Below, piece by piece: positions 17,105 through 24,957 of a DNA stretch of 64,000 nt. The position numbers and the translations under genes were made by a program. The DNA lies in the NCBI GenBank assembly GCA_943329665.2, contig CALQEU020000010.1:29342-93341 (forward strand). The letters run 5' to 3'. This DNA is from JAJTFW01 sp903922455. Its GTDB lineage: Bacteria; Bacteroidota; Bacteroidia; AKYH767-A; OLB10. Position 1 is the first letter of the stretch. The number at the start of each line of letters is the position of its first letter. The notes below the pieces were generated by a model. That model saw only the letters and a program-made list of their open reading frames with translations. It did no database searches and was not told the DNA's origin.

Positions 17105-17944
17105 TTATTTCGGTTCCAACATTTTGAAAAACTGATCCAATTGTGGTAAAATTACAATGCGTGTTCTGCGGTTTAATGAGCGACCATCCGTGCTGGCATT
17201 GCTGGTTAAAGGAACATATTCACTGCGACCAGCAGCAATCATTCTAGCCGGATCAACACCATAATTTTTCTGAAGTATACGAACCACCGAAGTAGCGCGC
17301 ATCACACTTAAATCCCAGTTGTCTTTAATAGAACCTGTAGAGATCGCTTTGTTATCAGTATGACCTTCTACCATAAACTGAACTTCAGGTTGCGCTTTGA
17401 TTACTTCAGCCACTTTGCCAAGAACAGTTTTAGCACGAGCAGTAATATTATAACTTCCACTGCTAAATAACATTTTATCAGAGATACTGATGAATACTGC
17501 ACTTCCTTCAACATTGATGGTTACATCTTCATCATTTATATCTTTCAATGCTCCTTTTAAATTAAGGACTAAAGCCATATTTAAAGAATCTTTATGTGCC
17601 ATGGCGCTCTGCAAATCTTTGATGTATGAATCTTTTGAATTGATATTCTCTAAAGATTTACGGATGCTTTCTGATTGTGTAGAATTAATTACTGACATAT
17701 TGCTCAATTGCTGCAACATGGTCGTACTGTTGGCTTTTACGTAAGCAAGCTCTTGACCTAATCGAACGTTCTCGGCGGAAGATCTTCCGCTTTCATCTAA
17801 ACACTTCTGAAGATTACTTTCAATGACTCCACAATCCTTCTTTAAAGTCTCGTACATTGCACTTTGCTTGTTGTACTTTTTTCGACTCACGCAACCTGTA
17901 GTCACGATACTGATGGCTAGAATAGCTACTAAAATTTTATTCAT
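17105..17944 (-). CDS. OmpA-family lipoprotein
   Basis: A 279-residue protein. Residues 1-18 form a lipoprotein signal with the lipobox TTGC, so Cys18 is probably lipidated and the protein sits on the outer membrane facing the periplasm. Residues about 25-140 are predicted coiled coil. Residues about 150-270 form the OmpA peptidoglycan-binding domain: VEGHTDNKAISTG near residue 193 and SLNRRTRIVI near the end. It is closely related to the lipoprotein at 41077, sharing the string KDNWDLSVMRATSVV. It lies alone, with its own promoter upstream. A structural role in linking outer membrane and peptidoglycan is inferred. Confidence 0.88.
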   Translation of the reverse strand: MNKILVAILAISIVTTGCVSRKKYNKQSAMYETLKKDCGVIESNLQKCLDESGRSSAENVRLGQELAYVKANSTTMLQQLSNMSVINSTQSESIRKSLENINSKDSYIKDLQSAMAHKDSLNMALVLNLKGALKDINDEDVTINVEGSAVFISISDKMLFSSGSYNITARAKTVLGKVAEVIKAQPEVQFMVEGHTDNKAISTGSIKDNWDLSVMRATSVVRILQKNYGVDPARMIAAGRSEYVPLTSNASTDGRSLNRRTRIVILPQLDQFFKMLEPK

Positions 17945-17978
17945 TGTTTTATTTTTAATTGATTTTTATTTCGTTCTG

Positions 17979-17986
17979 CAAAATTA
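17979..17986 (-). promoter_or_regulatory. -7 promoter element (TAATTTTG) of the OmpA lipoprotein gene
   Basis: TAATTTTG on the minus strand matches TAnnTTTG and lies 34 bases before the ATG, giving an ordinary short leader. Confidence 0.45.
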
Positions 17987-18422
17987 CGCTTATCATTTTT
18001 ATAAAATTTGATGGAAGTTAGAATGTATTTACATTTGATTGTTGGTTCTTTGTATTCAATTGACTCTCACCTATACACAGTGCTTTTTAGCCGCAAATTA
18101 AGTTTTAACAAAGCCTCGCAATCAAATTTTGCATTTCTAATGGTTGCCTCTTTACTATTAAACAATTATTATAATCAGTCGATAAAATCGCTGAAAGCAA
18201 CATTTTATAACAACTAACACTTGTTATAGGTTAATACCGGCAGTATTATTCTTTGGGAAAAGGGTTGTTTTAGGAAGCATTCAATCAATATTTTACAATG
18301 ATCTGAGCACCATTTTTAAGGGAAGTTTAAAAGTGCTGTAATTAAAGAATGGGTGTGTGTACAATTTGAATTTTGCACTTTAAGTCCTATTAATTTTATT
18401 TTATCTTCACCCACATATATCT
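17987..18422. other. Intergenic region without recognised features
   Basis: This AT-rich stretch separates two divergent genes. A 69-codon open frame at 18008-18217 has no start context or recognisable sequence and was not called. Regulatory sites for the N-glycan locus may lie here, but none could be identified. Confidence 0.5.
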
Positions 18423-19865
18423 ATGGTCAACCACTCTAACTCCCGTGCATCTCTTCCCATCCTGATCTCCGTGTTCTTTTTTTGGGGCTTCGTTGCAGCC
18501 AGCAATGACATTCTAATTCCTGTTTTTAAAGAAAAGTTAAACCTGGAGCAATGGCAAAGTCAAATGATTTCATTTGCATTTTATGTCGCTTATACTATTG
18601 GTTCGTTGATCTATTATTTTGCTTCGAAAGCAAGTGGAGGAGATATTTTAAATAGAATAGGTTATAAAAATGGTATCGCTCTCGGACTTGTCATTTCAGC
18701 ATTGGGTACTTTGTTGTTTTTCCCCGCAGCAGATTCTGCTTCTTTTGGGTTGATGATTTCCGGACTCTTTATCGTTGGACTTGGGTTTTCATTGCAACAA
18801 ACTGCTGCCAATCCATTAGCCATCACCATGGGGAATCCGAAAAAGGGCGCACAACGTTTAAGTTTAGCCGGAGGAATTAATAATATTGGAACTACGATCG
18901 GACCGCTGATCGTGAGCTTCGCCATTTTCGGTTCGCTAAAAGCAGGCGAGCATTTGGACTCGCTTTCTGCAGTGAAAACTCCTTATTTAATTTTAGGTGT
19001 GGCTTTTGTTGTGGTAGCTATCATTTTCAAATTTTCTTCTTTACCAAATCAAATTCGTCATGAAGATAATGTTGTGGAGTCCGCTTCAGCAAGCAAAGTG
19101 TCTTATAAATCTGCACTTTCGTATCCGCAATTGTGGATGGGAATGATAGCCATTTTTTTATATGTTGGTGTTGAAGTTTCAACGGCATCTAATCTTCCGG
19201 AGTTTATGCGCGTTCATTTGCAAACGCCCACAAGTGAAATTGCACCTTACGTTTCTTTGTTCTGGGCGAGTTTGATGATTGGTCGTTGGACAGGTGCCGT
19301 AGGAGCATTTGATTTGAAAAGAAATGTAAGGACCTTCTTGAATTTTATTTTACCATATGCAGCATTTGGTGTTTTCTTATTCGCGAATCGTATTGCGAAT
19401 AATGATCTGACTCCGTTTTATGTTTATGCATTTGTAATTATTCTGATCATCATTGCTGATATTCTAAGTAGAGGAAATCCCGCAAGACAACTTTTACTTT
19501 TCTCCTGTTGTGGAATTGTAGCATTGTTAGTGGGTATTTGTGCCGATGGGTTGATCAGCGTATATGCATTCATCAGCGTTGGTTTGTTTTGTTCAACATT
19601 ATGGCCGTGTATTTTCACACTTGCTATTGCAGGATTGGGAAAACATACAAACGAAGGTTCAAGCTTTTTGATTATGATGATTATGGGTGGAGGATTTGTA
19701 AGTCTACTGCAAGGCTGGCTCGCTTCCGATCATCTACTCGGTATTCAAGCAAGTTATGTAGTCGGGATTCTTTGTTTTTTGTATTTAGCGTACTATGGGT
19801 GGAAAGTGAAAAATATTTTGGCTGTTCAAGGGATTCATTATGATAAGGCAATAACTTCACATTGA
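18423..19865 (+). CDS. Sugar permease of the major facilitator superfamily (FucP/NagP-like)
   Basis: A 480-residue inner-membrane protein with about twelve hydrophobic segments. FFFWGFVAASNDILIPVFK at the start and LGFSLQQTAANPLAITMG near residue 120 are typical of the FucP group of proton-sugar symporters, which includes the GlcNAc permease NagP and L-fucose permease. It begins a run of same-strand genes for N-glycan degradation, ahead of a beta-hexosaminidase, so N-acetylglucosamine or a small glycan fragment is the likely substrate. Substrate choice within the family cannot be read from the sequence. Confidence 0.85.
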   Translation: MVNHSNSRASLPILISVFFFWGFVAASNDILIPVFKEKLNLEQWQSQMISFAFYVAYTIGSLIYYFASKASGGDILNRIGYKNGIALGLVISALGTLLFFPAADSASFGLMISGLFIVGLGFSLQQTAANPLAITMGNPKKGAQRLSLAGGINNIGTTIGPLIVSFAIFGSLKAGEHLDSLSAVKTPYLILGVAFVVVAIIFKFSSLPNQIRHEDNVVESASASKVSYKSALSYPQLWMGMIAIFLYVGVEVSTASNLPEFMRVHLQTPTSEIAPYVSLFWASLMIGRWTGAVGAFDLKRNVRTFLNFILPYAAFGVFLFANRIANNDLTPFYVYAFVIILIIIADILSRGNPARQLLLFSCCGIVALLVGICADGLISVYAFISVGLFCSTLWPCIFTLAIAGLGKHTNEGSSFLIMMIMGGGFVSLLQGWLASDHLLGIQASYVVGILCFLYLAYYGWKVKNILAVQGIHYDKAITSH

Positions 19866-19953
19866 TACAAAGATCAGGAGTAAGTAAATGCGATATGATT
19901 AAATAAATATGTTGTCTGTAATGTTAGATGGATGTATTAAAGTACCTGTAAAA

Positions 19954-22188
19954 ATGAAGATTAATATAATAAATTCGCTCGTCCTAATTTTACTTTTTTC
20001 TTCACATGTCTTCTCTCAGAAAGTATCTTTAATTCCACTCCCCAATAAAATTTCTTCCGCTCCTAAAAAGTTTACCATTTCTTCTGCGACAAAAATTTTA
20101 GCAAATGGTGACATGGCCATACAAGCAGCTGAACTTTTTAATTCATGGTTGAAGCAAACAAACGGATATGCATTGCCGATAGTTTCCACGGTTTTAAGGA
20201 AAGATCGATACATCGCATTTTCAATGATCAATGATACTTCAGAAAAGTACATGTTGAAAGTGAAACGAAGGTTTGTGCTTTTAGAAGGAGGTGCTGCTGG
20301 ACTAATCAGAGGCACTAGCACTTTGTTGCAGTTGGCTTTTCAGTCACTTGAAACTAAAAATAAAATTCCTTGTCAAACTATTTATGATCAACCTAAATTT
20401 GGTTATCGTGGTGTGCATTTGGATGTATCTCGCCATTTTTTATCGAAGGAGTTTGTGAAAAGATACATTGATCTACTTGCTCTCTATAAGATGAATACTT
20501 TTCATTGGCATCTTACCGATGATCAAGGATGGAGAATTCAAATTATTAAGTATCCCCGACTCACCGATGTGGGCTCATGGAGAAGTGGAAGTATGATTGG
20601 TCCCTACCGAAATCAACAATTCGATTCTATTCCCTACGGTGGATTCTACACGCAGAATGACATTCGTGAAGTGGTATACTATGCTTCGCAACGTCAAATT
20701 ACCATCATTCCTGAAATTGAAATGCCTGGACATTCTCTTGCCGCTTTAGCGGCCTATCCAGAGTATTCTTGTTTGGGTACAGTGAAGGAAGTGGGAAGAG
20801 CTTGGGGAGGATTTGATGATGTGTTTTGTGTGAATGATTCTACTTTTTCTTTTCTGGAAGATGTTCTTTCCGAAGTCATCGAATTGTTTCCTTCAAAATA
20901 TATTCATATCGGAGGCGATGAATGTCCGAAATTAAGATGGAGCCAATGCCCAAAATGTTTAAATACTCGCTTTGAAAAGAATTTGAATAACGAAGATGAG
21001 TTACAAAGTTATTTCATTCAGCGTATAGAAAAATTTCTAAATAGTAAAGACCGGCAAATTATTGGATGGGATGAAATTTTAGAAGGCGGACTCGCGCCTA
21101 ACGCCACGGTAATGAGTTGGAGAGGAATTGATGGTGGAAAAACAGCGGCACGATCTGGACATAACGCAATTATGTCGCCCGGCACCCATTGTTATTTCGA
21201 TCACTATCAGGGGGAGAGAGCAACAGAGCCTTTGGCATTCGGAGGGTATACCACATTGGAAAAAGTTTATTCATATCGACCCATTCCCGATTCGTTAACG
21301 AAAGATGAACAGAAATTTATTTTAGGTGCCCAAGCAAATTTGTGGACCGAATATATGTATGATGAAAAGCAAGTGGAGTACATGCTGTTTCCACGATTGT
21401 GCGCCCTTTCGGAAGTGTTGTGGACCGATACCGTGTGGCATAATGAAAAAAGTTTTTATAAACGCGTTTTGCAAAATCAACATTTGCTAGATTCTTTTCA
21501 TGTGAATTATTCGAATACATGGCATTTGCCTTCTTTAAAGATTGGTGGAGGAGAAAAAGTTCCTTCTTTGCTTTTATCCTTATCCTCAAAAGTTCCGCAA
21601 AGCATACAAACTGCATGGGAAGATGACAACGGAGTTTCCGAATTCACAGCGTATCGGAATCCGAAAACAGTAAGTTCGACAGGAAAATTATTAGTTCGAA
21701 GCAACTACAATCAGCATGAAACAATAGTTAAATATCCGTTTGAATTTTCAAAAGTAACAGGAGCCAAAATTAATCTCATTACCCCCGGTAATAAAAGTTA
21801 TGCGAATCTGCCCATCACGTTGGTTGATGGAATTACGGGAGCCTTTCCATGGACGGGTAAGCATTGGATTGGTTGGATTGGAAAAAGTCCTGAAGTACAG
21901 ATAGACTTTTCCAGTATACAAAAAGTGGATAGCATTGTCGTTGTTTATTTACACGATCCGGTAAGTTGGATTCATGCTCCCGCAAGTATAAGTTATGGAG
22001 AAACCGATTTGCAGTTTGAATCTCAAAAAACAACAACAACCGAAGCCATCAATCGTATTTCAATTCCAGTAAATATGGAAATGAAAAATATTCATCTCCG
22101 CTTCAATTCCATCGGCCTAAACCCCGAAGGCACCGCAGGCGCTGGACAAAATGGATGGCTTTTTGTTTCGGAGATATTAGTATATTAA
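19954..22188 (+). CDS. Beta-N-acetylhexosaminidase, glycoside hydrolase family 20
   Basis: Removes terminal beta-linked GlcNAc or GalNAc from glycans by substrate-assisted catalysis. The ATG at 19954 is preferred over that at 19909 because it directly precedes a signal peptide (KINIINSLVLILLFSS). After it come the GH20b N-terminal domain (about 25-140), the catalytic barrel (about 145-500) beginning FGYRGVHLDVSRHF, and a C-terminal region with Ig-like and discoidin-like character. Asp322 and Glu323 in IHIGGDECPK are the catalytic pair. Length is 744 residues, usual for Bacteroidota members with extra C-terminal domains. It lies 88 bases after the permease and would expose the mannose core of N-glycans to the two mannosidases downstream. 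Confidence 0.92.
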   Translation: MKINIINSLVLILLFSSHVFSQKVSLIPLPNKISSAPKKFTISSATKILANGDMAIQAAELFNSWLKQTNGYALPIVSTVLRKDRYIAFSMINDTSEKYMLKVKRRFVLLEGGAAGLIRGTSTLLQLAFQSLETKNKIPCQTIYDQPKFGYRGVHLDVSRHFLSKEFVKRYIDLLALYKMNTFHWHLTDDQGWRIQIIKYPRLTDVGSWRSGSMIGPYRNQQFDSIPYGGFYTQNDIREVVYYASQRQITIIPEIEMPGHSLAALAAYPEYSCLGTVKEVGRAWGGFDDVFCVNDSTFSFLEDVLSEVIELFPSKYIHIGGDECPKLRWSQCPKCLNTRFEKNLNNEDELQSYFIQRIEKFLNSKDRQIIGWDEILEGGLAPNATVMSWRGIDGGKTAARSGHNAIMSPGTHCYFDHYQGERATEPLAFGGYTTLEKVYSYRPIPDSLTKDEQKFILGAQANLWTEYMYDEKQVEYMLFPRLCALSEVLWTDTVWHNEKSFYKRVLQNQHLLDSFHVNYSNTWHLPSLKIGGGEKVPSLLLSLSSKVPQSIQTAWEDDNGVSEFTAYRNPKTVSSTGKLLVRSNYNQHETIVKYPFEFSKVTGAKINLITPGNKSYANLPITLVDGITGAFPWTGKHWIGWIGKSPEVQIDFSSIQKVDSIVVVYLHDPVSWIHAPASISYGETDLQFESQKTTTTEAINRISIPVNMEMKNIHLRFNSIGLNPEGTAGAGQNGWLFVSEILVY

Positions 22189-22348
22189 AAGGATGGTGAA
22201 TTCATGCCGCAAGGCTTTGTGATAACGGCTTGTCAAAAGATCGCTGCGCCGCTGATTGCCGTTGCTAACGTTGCGTTTAAATCTAGATTTTCATGGGGCA
22301 ATTTATTTTATATATTAGAGTAAATTAATTATTTCCTCAAATAGATTA

Positions 22349-22356
22349 TATATTTG
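22349..22356 (+). promoter_or_regulatory. -7 promoter element (TATATTTG) of the beta-mannosidase gene
   Basis: TATATTTG matches TAnnTTTG and is followed by only three bases before the ATG at 22360. The gene therefore has its own start site within the locus and probably a leaderless mRNA. Confidence 0.5.
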
Positions 22357-22359
22357 TAA

Positions 22360-24855
22360 ATGATTTCTCCTCGGTTAATATTCAATTCGCTCCTCCTGGG
22401 ACTTTTATTTTTTATTAATTGCAATTCTTTTGCTCAGATTATTCCGCTCTCCAACTGGACCTTCAAGCAATCTACATCAAAGAAATGGCTACCCGCACAA
22501 GTGCCTGGAACTGTTCATACGGATTTATTAAGAAATAAAATCATCAAGGATCCTTTTGTCGACGATAACGAAAAGAATGTCCAGTGGGTAGGAGAAGCCA
22601 ACTGGGATTATCAATGTAAATTTTCTTGCGATGAATCCATCTTAGGAAAACCACAAATACATTTAAATTTTGAAGGACTCGATACGTATGCAGATGTTTA
22701 TTTGAATGATTCTTTAATTCTAAGTGTGGATAATATGTTTCGTTCTTGGAAGGTGAATGTAAAAACTATTCTAAGAAAGAAGAATACGCTTTTAGTGAAA
22801 TTTAAATCGCCAGAAGCCGAAGCAAAGTTAGCCGCACAGAAGTTGAACTACACCTTACCAGAAGGCTTGCGTAGCTTCACGCGCAAAGCACAATTTCATT
22901 ACGGATGGGATTTTGCTCCTAAACTTTTAACTTGCGGAATTTGGAAGGAAGTGAATTTAGTAGCAGAGAATGAAGTGTCATTGAATTCAATTCGGGTTCA
23001 GTCAAAAGTAAGTCAGGGTGATACAGTCATTGGTCAGGCGTTTGTTAAAATCAATGCTACTATTCAGAAAAAATCAAATTTGTCATTTGCAATTAAAGGA
23101 ACTGGTGTGAGTATTTTGCACGAAGTAAATATTCAGCGTGGCGAGCAAACAGTTGTGATTCCGTTTGTTTTTCCAAATGCTCAAAAATGGCAAATCAATG
23201 GAAAAGGAGAACAACCTATTTATAAAATAGTTTGCCGATTGGAAGAAGATACATTGAATCAAGTAACATGTAAAACCGGATTTCGCACAGCAGAGTTAAT
23301 AACAAATAAAGACGTTATTGGAAATGAATTTGGATTTCGAGTGAATGGTAAAGATGTATTTGTTCGAGGAGCCAATATGGTTCCGCCCGATGTGTTTTTA
23401 CCAAATGTAAAGGATTATGAATACGAATCTTTAGTTCTAAAAGCAAAGGAAGCAGGAATGAATATGCTACGTGTTTGGGGTGGAGGAGTTTATTTGCCGG
23501 ATGTATTTTATGATTATTGTGATCAAAATGGAATTATGGTTTGGCAAGATTTTATGTTTGCATGTAGTATGATTCCAGGCGATAAGGCTTTTGCAGCGAA
23601 TGTAAGAACAGAAGCTATTCAACAAGTGGAACTATTGTCATCCCATCCTTGTATTGTATTATGGTGTGGAAATAACGAGAGTGATGAAGGCTGGCATAAT
23701 TGGGGTTGGCAAAAACAATTTAATTATTCATCTGCAGATTCAACAAAAATTTGGAATGATTATAAAAATGTATTTCAATCCATTTTATCTAATGTAGTAG
23801 ATTCTTTACATCCATCATGTTCGTATTGGTCTTCTTCTCCAGCGATTGGTTGGGGACGAAAGGAAAGTATGTTGTCGGGCGACAGTCATTATTGGGGTGT
23901 ATGGTGGGGCATGGAAGATTTTGAAGTATACAAAAAGAAAACAGGACGATTCATGAGTGAATATGGATTTCAATCGATGGCGGATGTGAGTTCGTATCGA
24001 TCAAGTATTTCTAAAATTGATTTTTCGTCAACAACATTTTTAAATCATCAAAAACATCCAAAAGGATTTCAAACCATCAATGAATACCTGAAGCGTTATT
24101 TTAAAGTTCCAACTACTATTGATGATTATGCCTACCTCTCGCAGTTGCAACAAGCGTACGGAATGGACATCGCTACCAAAGCACATCGCAGTGCATTTCC
24201 GATTTGTAGAGGCACTTTGTTTTGGCAGTTTAATGATTGCTGGCCTGCAGTGTCTTGGAGTAGTCTTTCAAATAATCTCCAGACCAAATTAGTCTATGCT
24301 ACGTTCAAGCATAATTTCGATGCGCTGTTTGTCACTACTTCAGAAACAGAAAGAGGATTATCAACTTATTTGCATTACGACGGACAAGAGTCCATCTCTA
24401 TCACTGTTAGATTGTATTATGTCCGAACAGATACTATGACAGAACCCATATCCATCGATGAGCGTTATTTAATTCTGAATCCCGATACCGTGATCAAGGA
24501 TTGTATATTCTTTCCGAATCACCAGATGAGAAATTTGGATACAAATCATATTGTACTAGTTACGGAAGTAATTGATAATTTTCATTTCAATGTCATTTAT
24601 CGAGATTATTTCTTTCGTAATCGTCCTAATAAAATGGATTTCTATCCCGCCAATGTGAAATTATTGATGATCGATAGTACAAGTATGATCGTTACTGCCA
24701 ATGTATTTACGTATGGTTTGTATTTTTATGATGAAGAAGGAAAATGCACCTTCGATAATAATGGACTTCATCTTTTGCCCAACGAAAGGAAGCTGATTAA
24801 TTTCACAGGGCCAGCAGATAAAATTAAATGGAAGTGTTGGAATAATATGAAATAA
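22360..24855 (+). CDS. Beta-mannosidase, glycoside hydrolase family 2
   Basis: An 831-residue secreted enzyme that removes the beta-1,4-linked mannose of the N-glycan core. Residues 1-25 are a signal peptide (FINCNSFAQ). The GH2 order is sugar-binding domain (about 30-200), Ig-like domain (about 215-310) and catalytic barrel (about 320-650). Glu440 in WCGNNESDEGW is the acid/base and Glu534 in RFMSEYGFQS is the nucleophile. The N-terminal WLPAQVPGTVHTDLL and the LRVWGGGVYLPDVFYDYC strings are typical of beta-mannosidases rather than beta-galactosidases. Its position between GH20 and GH92 supports a job in N-glycan breakdown. Confidence 0.92.
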   Translation: MISPRLIFNSLLLGLLFFINCNSFAQIIPLSNWTFKQSTSKKWLPAQVPGTVHTDLLRNKIIKDPFVDDNEKNVQWVGEANWDYQCKFSCDESILGKPQIHLNFEGLDTYADVYLNDSLILSVDNMFRSWKVNVKTILRKKNTLLVKFKSPEAEAKLAAQKLNYTLPEGLRSFTRKAQFHYGWDFAPKLLTCGIWKEVNLVAENEVSLNSIRVQSKVSQGDTVIGQAFVKINATIQKKSNLSFAIKGTGVSILHEVNIQRGEQTVVIPFVFPNAQKWQINGKGEQPIYKIVCRLEEDTLNQVTCKTGFRTAELITNKDVIGNEFGFRVNGKDVFVRGANMVPPDVFLPNVKDYEYESLVLKAKEAGMNMLRVWGGGVYLPDVFYDYCDQNGIMVWQDFMFACSMIPGDKAFAANVRTEAIQQVELLSSHPCIVLWCGNNESDEGWHNWGWQKQFNYSSADSTKIWNDYKNVFQSILSNVVDSLHPSCSYWSSSPAIGWGRKESMLSGDSHYWGVWWGMEDFEVYKKKTGRFMSEYGFQSMADVSSYRSSISKIDFSSTTFLNHQKHPKGFQTINEYLKRYFKVPTTIDDYAYLSQLQQAYGMDIATKAHRSAFPICRGTLFWQFNDCWPAVSWSSLSNNLQTKLVYATFKHNFDALFVTTSETERGLSTYLHYDGQESISITVRLYYVRTDTMTEPISIDERYLILNPDTVIKDCIFFPNHQMRNLDTNHIVLVTEVIDNFHFNVIYRDYFFRNRPNKMDFYPANVKLLMIDSTSMIVTANVFTYGLYFYDEEGKCTFDNNGLHLLPNERKLINFTGPADKIKWKCWNNMK

Positions 24856-24945
24856 ATTATTGCCATTATGACCTATTTATACCGTTACTTTTCCCTATGA
24901 AATAGGTCATATCATTTAAATTTATGGAAGATGCGATATTTTGAT

Positions 24946-24953
24946 TATTTTTG
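24946..24953 (+). promoter_or_regulatory. -7 promoter element (TATTTTTG) of the GH92 gene
   Basis: TATTTTTG matches TAnnTTTG and is followed by four bases and the ATG at 24958. This is the same close spacing as in several other genes of the window. Confidence 0.5.
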
Positions 24954-24957
24954 ATTC

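Noticed and set aside
18008..18217. 69-codon open frame
   Set aside because: No recognisable sequence, signal or promoter; its composition is that of AT-rich intergenic DNA.
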